Part shown: one piece after another, positions 1-4,554 of the stretch
How positions within the stretch are numbered: position 1 is the stretch's first letter
How the letters are laid out: each line of letters begins with the position of its first letter
Assembly: GCA_903970295.1 (NCBI GenBank)
Contig: CAJCHQ010000108.1
Coordinates: forward strand, 1 to 7,501
From: Bryobacterales bacterium
GTDB lineage: Bacteria > Cyanobacteriota > Vampirovibrionia > Obscuribacterales > Obscuribacteraceae
Direction: 5' to 3'
DNA length: 7,501 nucleotides
Made by a program: the position numbers and the translations under genes
Notes under the pieces: model-generated
Database searches by the model: none
Told to the model about the DNA's origin: nothing
The model's input: only the letters and a program-made list of their open reading frames with translations

Positions 1-11
1 TCTTCCGATCT
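1..11. other. Probable residual Illumina adapter at contig edge
   Basis: The first 11 bases, TCTTCCGATCT, are identical to the 3' end shared by the standard Illumina TruSeq read adapters (…GCTCTTCCGATCT). The match sits exactly at the sequence edge, where untrimmed adapter would be expected. They also read in frame with the permease gene (Ser-Ser-Asp plus part of a Leu codon), but these residues should not be treated as protein sequence. The adapter end sequence is known; calling this contamination rather than coincidence is an inference, and a strong one. Confidence 0.85.
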
Positions 12-12
12 T

Positions 13-840
13 TGGGTCGGATTGCTCAATATCGGCGTCGAAGGACAGCTCTACATGGGCGCCATCGGTGCCACTTTAATCCCTCTTACCTGTCCTTGGT
101 TGCCAGCCTGGGAAATGCTGCCCCTGATGTTCACCTCGGCCTGCATTTTCGGTGCACTCTGGGCCGCTATTCCAGCAGGTTTACGAGTCTGGCTCGGAGT
201 CAGTGAAGTGATTGTCAGCTTGCTCCTCAATTACGTTGCATCTTTGTTGGTCGACTATCTCATTCACGGACCGTGGATGGATCCTACAAGTTCGAGTTGG
301 CCACAAACACTCGCCTTCCCGGAAACAGCACAATTGCCTCATCTGCCAGGCGGTAGAGTGCACTTAGCTCTGGCACTGGGATTGGCTTTCACTTTAATTT
401 TCGCGATACTGTTACCGATTACTAAAGTCGGTTTCATCGCCCGCGTCATCGGCCGCAATCCACAAGCCGCAGAGTACGCCCACTACCCGGTCAAGCGTTA
501 CGTCGTGGGCGCCATGCTTCTTTCTGGCGCTATAGCCGGCATAGCTGGATGCGGTCAGGTCTCGGCGATCGAGGGCAGGTTGCGGGCCGGGCTGTCACCC
601 GGATACGGCTATACCGGCTTTCTTGCTTGCTGGTTGGCCAGACACAATCCGCTTGCGATAATCGTTGTTTCGATCCTAATTGGCGGTTTGCTCTCAGGAG
701 CAGACTCAGTGCAATTGACAGCCAAACTGCCTTTCGCCACTGTCAATATTCTCCAGGGGCTAATTTTTTTCTGCTTGCTAGCATCTGAAAAATATGTGCG
801 CAAATTCAGTCAGCCAAAAGTATCGGGAGCAGACGCATGA
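13..840 (+). CDS. ABC transporter permease, BMP/nucleoside type (NupP/YufP-like), 5' truncated
   Basis: This is one of two inner-membrane permease subunits of an ABC importer of the BPD_transp_2 family, the class that takes up nucleosides, nucleobases and simple sugars. The frame is open to base 1, so no true start is visible. The TTG at 22 falls inside the conserved NIGVEGQ segment and is not a plausible start. Counting from that TTG, I see NIGVEGQ (3-9), SEVIVSLLLNYVA (61-73, the family's EVI…LNYIA signature), GFIARVIGRNPQAAEYA (137-153, the cytoplasmic loop that contacts the ATPase), and GAIAGIAGCGQV followed by SPGYGYTGFLACWLARHNPLA (169-212). Hydrophobic segments recur throughout. About 70-100 N-terminal residues are missing compared with the usual length of about 350. 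The stop overlaps the next permease start (ATGA), indicating translational coupling. The substrate cannot be read from the permease. Confidence 0.93.
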   Translation, partial: WVGLLNIGVEGQLYMGAIGATLIPLTCPWLPAWEMLPLMFTSACIFGALWAAIPAGLRVWLGVSEVIVSLLLNYVASLLVDYLIHGPWMDPTSSSWPQTLAFPETAQLPHLPGGRVHLALALGLAFTLIFAILLPITKVGFIARVIGRNPQAAEYAHYPVKRYVVGAMLLSGAIAGIAGCGQVSAIEGRLRAGLSPGYGYTGFLACWLARHNPLAIIVVSILIGGLLSGADSVQLTAKLPFATVNILQGLIFFCLLASEKYVRKFSQPKVSGADA

Positions 841-1772
841 GCTACGGCACCGAAAGTTTTTGGATTGCCGTGGCGGCGGGCATGATTCGCAGCGCCACGC
901 CCGTGCTTTATGCAACTCTTGGTGAGATCATTACCGAGCGATCGGGCATTCTCAATGTCGGGCTGGAGGGAATCATGCTCGTCGGTGCGCTCGCTGCGGT
1001 GGCGGTCAGCTTCCACACCGGTTCGGCGCTTCTGGGAATACTGGCGGCCATGTTTTTTGCCGCTCTGCTTGGAGCCGTGCATGCGGTTTTGAGTATCCGC
1101 TTTCAAACCAATCAAATTGCCACCGGTATCGCCATGACAATCTTTGGCAGTGGACTGTCCGCCTATCTGGGCATCGACTACGTGGGCAAACAAATTCAAA
1201 ACATCGGTCCAGTAAAAGTGCCTTTACTGGGGGATTTGCCGATAGTAGGCGCCATATTTTTCAATCACGATGTGCTCGTCTACGGCACTTATTTCCTGGT
1301 TCCCGCTCTCGCCTTCATCCTTTATCGAACCACAGTCGGGCTCTCCTTGCGCTCGGTGGGAGAGGCTCCATACTCAGCCGCTGCCGCCGGGATCAAAGTC
1401 GAACGCGTTCGCTATATCGCCACTATATGCGGTGCAGCTCTGGCCGGTCTTGGCGGCGCCTATCTATCACTTGTATACGCCCAGGGATGGACTGAAAACA
1501 TTACAGCCGGTCGCGGCTGGATCGCCGTCGGACTTGTTCTGTTTGCCTTCTGGAATCCCTGGCGAGCCGTCCTTGGAGCATATCTATTCGGTGGAGCGAT
1601 ATCTTTGCAGCTGCGTATGCAAGCGGCCGGCTCAGACATTTCACCCTACCTACTGGGCATGGCACCATATATTTTGATCATCGCCGTTCTCGCGCTTAGC
1701 AAAATTCGCAAAGGTTCGGGGTCCTTGGGAGCGCCCACGGCGCTCTCCGAACCTTTCATCTCACAAGTCTAA
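837..1772 (+). CDS. ABC transporter permease, BMP/nucleoside type (NupQ/YufQ-like)
   Basis: This is the second inner-membrane permease of the importer, expected to pair with the upstream permease to form the translocation channel. It has 311 residues, the normal full length for this subfamily. Diagnostic stretches are ATPVLYATLGEIITERSG (20-37) followed by ILNVGLEGIMLVGA (38-51), QIATGIAM (93-100), the ATPase-contact region GLSLRSVGEAPYSAAAAGI (168-186), and TENITAGRGWIAVGLVLFAFW (219-239) with the near-invariant TAGRG. The ATG overlaps the previous stop by four bases, and GGGAG at 825-829 sits 7 bases upstream, so the start is secure. The last ~20 residues (KGSGSLGAPTALSEPFISQV) are hydrophilic, look unlike the family, and are encoded by a large inverted repeat. 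They may be shaped by RNA structure rather than protein function. Confidence 0.96.
   Translation: MSYGTESFWIAVAAGMIRSATPVLYATLGEIITERSGILNVGLEGIMLVGALAAVAVSFHTGSALLGILAAMFFAALLGAVHAVLSIRFQTNQIATGIAMTIFGSGLSAYLGIDYVGKQIQNIGPVKVPLLGDLPIVGAIFFNHDVLVYGTYFLVPALAFILYRTTVGLSLRSVGEAPYSAAAAGIKVERVRYIATICGAALAGLGGAYLSLVYAQGWTENITAGRGWIAVGLVLFAFWNPWRAVLGAYLFGGAISLQLRMQAAGSDISPYLLGMAPYILIIAVLALSKIRKGSGSLGAPTALSEPFISQV
1710..1756 (+). repeat. Composite inverted repeat (stem-loop) over the 3' end of the second permease gene
   Basis: AAAGGTTCGG (1710-1719) is a perfect 10-base complement of CCGAACCTTT (1747-1756). Inside it, GAGCGCC (1729-1735) pairs with GGCGCTC (1739-1745) around a 3-base loop. A 9-base bulge lies on the left (1720-1728) and a single T on the right (1746). 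As RNA this would be a stable two-part stem-loop ending 16 bases before the end of the reading frame. It lacks the T-run of a classical intrinsic terminator. Its place between the permease and receptor genes fits an RNA-stability or attenuation element, which is an inference. Both arms are inside coding sequence. Confidence 0.6.
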
Positions 1773-1774
1773 AG

Positions 1775-1793
1775 TTGATCCTTAATCAATTTT
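1775..1793 (+). other. Short AT-rich hairpin followed by TTTT
   Basis: TTGAT (1775-1779) and ATCAA (1785-1789) are complementary around a 5-base loop and are followed by TTTT (1790-1793). They begin 3 bases after the permease stop. This could be a weak terminator working with the larger stem-loop just upstream, a small operator, or chance. Five pairs, mostly A/T, is marginal. Confidence 0.2.
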
Positions 1794-1843
1794 CCCACTT
1801 CGCAGAAAAGAGTATGGGATGCTAACACGCCGCGGAGATTTTC

Positions 1844-2962
1844 ATGACCATCGCTTCGATCAAACAAAAAGTCCGTGCCCAAGTCCTGACTGTGCTCACT
1901 CTCGCCAGCCAAGCCTCAGTCGCGCAGCCAAGTGACGCCGCCGACATTCAGCCACTCAAAGTCGGCTTCGTTTATGTCAGCTCAGTCAAGGATCTCGGCT
2001 GGAGCGAGGCCCACGATCGGGGGCGCCAGTATCTGGAAAAAGCCCTGGGCGACCGTGTGCGAACGACGATTGCTGAAAACATTCCCGAAACAGGAGAGGT
2101 AGAAAGGGTCGTCGAAAAGATGATTTCGCAGGGAAATAAATTGATCTTTTCCACATCCTACGGTTATTTAGAGCCTGTTTTGCGAGTCGCAGCTCGGCAT
2201 CCTGAAGTTGTCTTCATGCAATGCCAGAGACATTCGTCAGCCAAAAATGTCGGCACTTATTTTGCCGATCAACACGATCCGATGTATACGGCAGGCTATT
2301 TAGCCGGCAAGATGACCAAGACGAACAAACTTGGTTATATCGCCGGGCATCCGGTACCACCGGTATTGGCTTGCGTCAACGCCTTTGCACTGGGTGCCCA
2401 GAGAGCAAATGCAAAGGTGCGCCTGCAAGTTGTCTGGAACAACAGCTGGTCAGACCCGCCCAACGAAGCAGAAGCGACAAAAGGTTTGATCGAATCGGGC
2501 GCAGATGTAATTGCCTCTCAATTGAACACTTGCTCGACAGTGGTGCAGACCGCAGAAAAAGCGCACGTCTACTCGGTCGGCATGGAAACCGATCTGTCCA
2601 AAATGGCACCCAAGGGCTGGTTGGTGGCGCAGACATGGAACTGGGGTCCGCTATATGCGCGCATCGCTCAAGCCGTAATCGCGCACCAATGGCATGCCGA
2701 AAATAGCATCTACTCAAGCAAAGACGGGTACGTCGGTATCTCGCCCTTCGGTAAAGTGGTGCCTGATTCATTGCAAAAGGAAGCAAAAGCGATTGAGCAA
2801 AAAATTGAGAGTGGAAAAGTCGTGGTGTTTCAAGGACCAATAAAGGATCAATCAGGCACCGTGCGCATTGCCGCTTCTAGCCATGCGGACGATCAGGACC
2901 TGGCCGAAATGAACTGGCTGGTTTCAGGCGTTAGCGGCACTGTGCCAAAAAAGGAGAAATGA
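1844..2962 (+). CDS. BMP-family ABC transporter substrate-binding protein, first copy
   Basis: This is the extracytoplasmic receptor (Bmp/PnrA-like domain, periplasmic-binding-protein fold) that captures substrate for the adjacent permeases. It has 372 residues. The N-terminus has basic residues and a modest hydrophobic core (AQVLTVLTLA, 12-21) with likely signal-peptidase cleavage after ASVA (27) or later. There is no lipobox Cys, so it should be a free periplasmic protein. The mature domain starts QPLKVGFVYV (37-46). Family marks are GW.EAHD (52-58), STSYGYLEP (103-111), NVGTYF (135-140), AGYLAGKMTKTNKLGYI (150-166), DVIA (221-224), the hinge/ligand segment VGMETDLSKMAPK (245-257), WNWGPLY (265-271), and the C-terminal MNWLVSGVSGTVPK (356-369). 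GGAG at 1834-1837, 6 bases upstream, supports the ATG start. The family binds purine nucleosides or nucleobases and some other ligands; which one applies here is not determined. The gene overlaps the next by four bases if the upstream ATG of the second copy is used. Confidence 0.95.
   Translation: MTIASIKQKVRAQVLTVLTLASQASVAQPSDAADIQPLKVGFVYVSSVKDLGWSEAHDRGRQYLEKALGDRVRTTIAENIPETGEVERVVEKMISQGNKLIFSTSYGYLEPVLRVAARHPEVVFMQCQRHSSAKNVGTYFADQHDPMYTAGYLAGKMTKTNKLGYIAGHPVPPVLACVNAFALGAQRANAKVRLQVVWNNSWSDPPNEAEATKGLIESGADVIASQLNTCSTVVQTAEKAHVYSVGMETDLSKMAPKGWLVAQTWNWGPLYARIAQAVIAHQWHAENSIYSSKDGYVGISPFGKVVPDSLQKEAKAIEQKIESGKVVVFQGPIKDQSGTVRIAASSHADDQDLAEMNWLVSGVSGTVPKKEK
2951..2956 (+). promoter_or_regulatory. 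Strong Shine-Dalgarno that decides the start of the second binding protein
   Basis: AAGGAG lies at the very end of the upstream receptor gene. Two in-frame ATG codons follow: 2959 (2 bases away, overlapping the TGA) and 2965 (8 bases away). The 8-base gap is normal and the 2-base gap is too short, so initiation at 2965 is favoured. Confidence 0.7.
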
Positions 2963-2964
2963 AA

Positions 2965-4083
2965 ATGATCTGTGCTCGCCTGATCGGTGCTCGCAAGCAC
3001 CTGACTGTGTTGCTCACTTTATTCCTGGCATTCTTCAATCAGTGTTGGCTTTGTCCAGCCGTAAAAGCCGATTCACAACCTCTTAAGATTGGCATTCTTT
3101 ACGTCGGACCGAAGAGCGACTGGGGCTGGAACTACGCACAGGATCAGGCCAGGCTCGCCGTGGAAGCGGCGCTAAAGGGCAAAGTGCAGACCAATATGGC
3201 TGAAAATGTTCCAGAAAACGCAGAGGCCGAGCGGGTCATGGAACGAATGATTGCTCAGGGCGACAAGCTGATCATCGCTCCCTCCTACGGCTACCTGGAG
3301 CCCGTGGAACGTGTTGCCGCCAGGCATCCAGAGGTGAAATTCATGCAGTTGAGCCGCTTCGTCAACAAGCCTAATATCGGCACATACTTCTATTTACAAT
3401 TCCAGGCGATGTACGCAGCCGGGGTCGTCGCTGGGCGCTTGACCAAAAACGGCAAATTGGGCTTCGTCGCGGCTAATCCCGTCCCCCCACTTCTACAATC
3501 AATTAATGCCTACGCACTGGGTGTGCACTCCGTCAATCCCAAAGCCAAAATAAAAGTGGTGTGGACCAACAAATGGGTCGATCCTGCCACTGAAACCGAG
3601 GCGGCAAAAGGCTTGATCGACGCCGGTATCGATATTCTGGCATTCGACCAATCTGCCCCGTTAGCCATCGTCAAGACATGCGAAAGCAATAAAATTCCGG
3701 TCGTCGGTTGTTACACCGACGACAAACAATTCGCGCCCAAGTATTGGGTGACTGGTTGCAATTTAAATTGGGGACCTTTCTATACAAAGGTTGCGCAATC
3801 AATCATCGACAATCAGTGGCATCCCGGCACAAGCATTTGCGATCTGGCCACCGATGGCTTGAGACTGTCGAGCTTTGGACCGTCTGTGTCGAAATCTGTA
3901 CAGAGTGAGGCGCTGAACGTAGTAGAAAAGATCAAGGCCGGTAAACTCACCGTCTTTGCCGGCCCCGTCATCGATTCAACCGGTAAAGAACGCCTGGCGG
4001 CGGGGAAAAAGCCGGACATCAAATGGTTAGCCTCGATGGATTTTTTCGTGCCTGGCGTCGACGGTACTTTGCCCAAGAAGTAA
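2965..4083 (+). CDS. BMP-family ABC transporter substrate-binding protein, second copy
   Basis: This is a second periplasmic receptor of the same family, collinear with the upstream copy along its whole length (about half the positions look alike by eye; not computed). I start it at ATG 2965, giving 372 residues, because of the spacing to AAGGAG. ATG 2959 would add Met-Lys. The basic start and hydrophobic core (HLTVLLTLFLAFF) end at CPAVKA before DSQP, a clear signal-peptidase I site. Cysteines lie near the core but do not form a lipobox. Shared marks include GWNYAQD, APSYGYLEP, NIGTYFYLQFQAMYAAGVVAGRL, LNWGPFY and the terminal MDFFVPGVDGTLPKK. It differs from copy one around the pocket: AFDQSAPLAIVKT instead of ASQLNTCSTVVQT, and GCYTDDKQFAPK instead of GMETDLSKMAPK. 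The conserved Asp after T is kept in both. This suggests a related but different ligand or affinity, which is an inference. Confidence 0.95.
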   Translation: MICARLIGARKHLTVLLTLFLAFFNQCWLCPAVKADSQPLKIGILYVGPKSDWGWNYAQDQARLAVEAALKGKVQTNMAENVPENAEAERVMERMIAQGDKLIIAPSYGYLEPVERVAARHPEVKFMQLSRFVNKPNIGTYFYLQFQAMYAAGVVAGRLTKNGKLGFVAANPVPPLLQSINAYALGVHSVNPKAKIKVVWTNKWVDPATETEAAKGLIDAGIDILAFDQSAPLAIVKTCESNKIPVVGCYTDDKQFAPKYWVTGCNLNWGPFYTKVAQSIIDNQWHPGTSICDLATDGLRLSSFGPSVSKSVQSEALNVVEKIKAGKLTVFAGPVIDSTGKERLAAGKKPDIKWLASMDFFVPGVDGTLPKK

Positions 4084-4097
4084 GGGCCATTACCCTG

Positions 4098-4144
4098 ACC
4101 GACTTGTGCCGGGGCAGAAATAGGGTTTACCCGGATTTGTCGGT
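4098..4144 (+). terminator. Possible terminator of the transporter operon (nested inverted repeat)
   Basis: ACCGAC (4098-4103) pairs with GTCGGT (4139-4144), and inside it CCGGG (4109-4113) pairs with CCCGG (4130-4134), separated by small internal loops. A weak T-rich stretch (TTTCTT, 4144-4149) follows. The structure begins 15 bases after the stop of the second receptor, a usual place for a terminator. The 16-base apical loop and the interrupted stem make it weaker than a textbook example. GGGTTTACCC (4123-4132) could form a competing small hairpin. Confidence 0.4.
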
Positions 4145-4191
4145 TTCTTGACCCTAATCGGCAGCCCGAGCGCAGCAAGGTTGAAATTAAG

Positions 4192-4200
4192 TGATACAAT
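4192..4200 (+). promoter_or_regulatory. Candidate extended -10 promoter for the YggT/propeller genes
   Basis: TGATACAAT has the TGn extension directly before TACAAT, a good match to an extended -10 element, about 55 bases upstream of the YggT start. No -35 hexamer lies at 16-18 bases; a TTGAAA at 4181-4186 is only 8 bases away and does not count. Extended -10 promoters can work without a -35. The position after a likely terminator makes it plausible, but it is a pattern match only. Confidence 0.35.
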
Positions 4201-4254
4201 CTGCCAGAGGGAGACGTCCACGAGGTCAGCCTTCAACGGCAGGGTAGGTGTAAT

Positions 4255-4512
4255 GTGAGCTCCATCGGTCAAATACTTCTCGGACTAATTAACTTAGTGA
4301 ATTTGCTTGTCATAGTCTGGTGCTTACTCAGCTGGTTCCCCAATATCAAATGGTATGACCAACCGTTCAAAACACTAGACATGATTGTTGCGCCCATTCT
4401 CGCGCCGTTCAAAAAAGTCATTCCACCCATCGGCAATATAGATATCTCACCGATGGTAGCGATGATTGCCCTGCAATTCTTAGGGTCAGTCGTTGCCCGC
4501 ATGGTCCCGTAG
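4255..4512 (+). CDS. YggT-family integral membrane protein
   Basis: This is a small membrane protein of the YGGT family (cyanobacterial/plastid relatives include CCB3/YlmG-type proteins). Family members have been tied to cytochrome b6f haem assembly in chloroplasts, to cell division or nucleoid distribution, and to osmotic stress; the bacterial role is not settled. The 85 residues contain a hydrophobic segment (7-27), then the signature SWFPNIKWYDQPFKTLDMIVAPILAPF (26-52) and KKVIPPIGNIDISPMVAMIALQFL (53-76), which runs into a second membrane segment. The IPP.G.ID.SP motif is diagnostic. The length is that of the single-repeat form. The start is GTG at 4255, with TAGGTG at 4245-4250 as Shine-Dalgarno (4-base gap). 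An ATG two bases earlier is followed at once by TGA and cannot encode it. The gene is followed after 42 bases by the propeller gene on the same strand. Confidence 0.93.
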   Translation: MSSIGQILLGLINLVNLLVIVWCLLSWFPNIKWYDQPFKTLDMIVAPILAPFKKVIPPIGNIDISPMVAMIALQFLGSVVARMVP

Positions 4513-4554
4513 AACAAATCAGTAAATAAGCTGGAAAGGGCTGAAATAACCTAA

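Noticed and set aside
22..24. TTG as the start codon of the first permease
   Set aside because: It lies inside the conserved NIGVEGQ region, the frame continues open to base 1, and a normal family member has about 70-100 more residues upstream.
810..1199. Antisense ORF opposite the second permease
   Set aside because: It is a shadow of a well-supported gene, with low-complexity polar sequence and no family resemblance.
4123..4157. Telomere-like TAGGGTTTACCC and ACCCTAA stretches
   Set aside because: There are only single copies with no tandem array; they are better explained as parts of the hairpin region.
4181..4186. TTGAAA as the -35 for TACAAT at 4195
   Set aside because: The gap is 8 bases, far below the 16-18 needed, so only the extended -10 reading is kept.
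4090..4272. Antisense ORF across the intergenic region
   Set aside because: It has no domain and no convincing Shine-Dalgarno, overlaps the inverted repeat and the YggT start, and its length is expected by chance.
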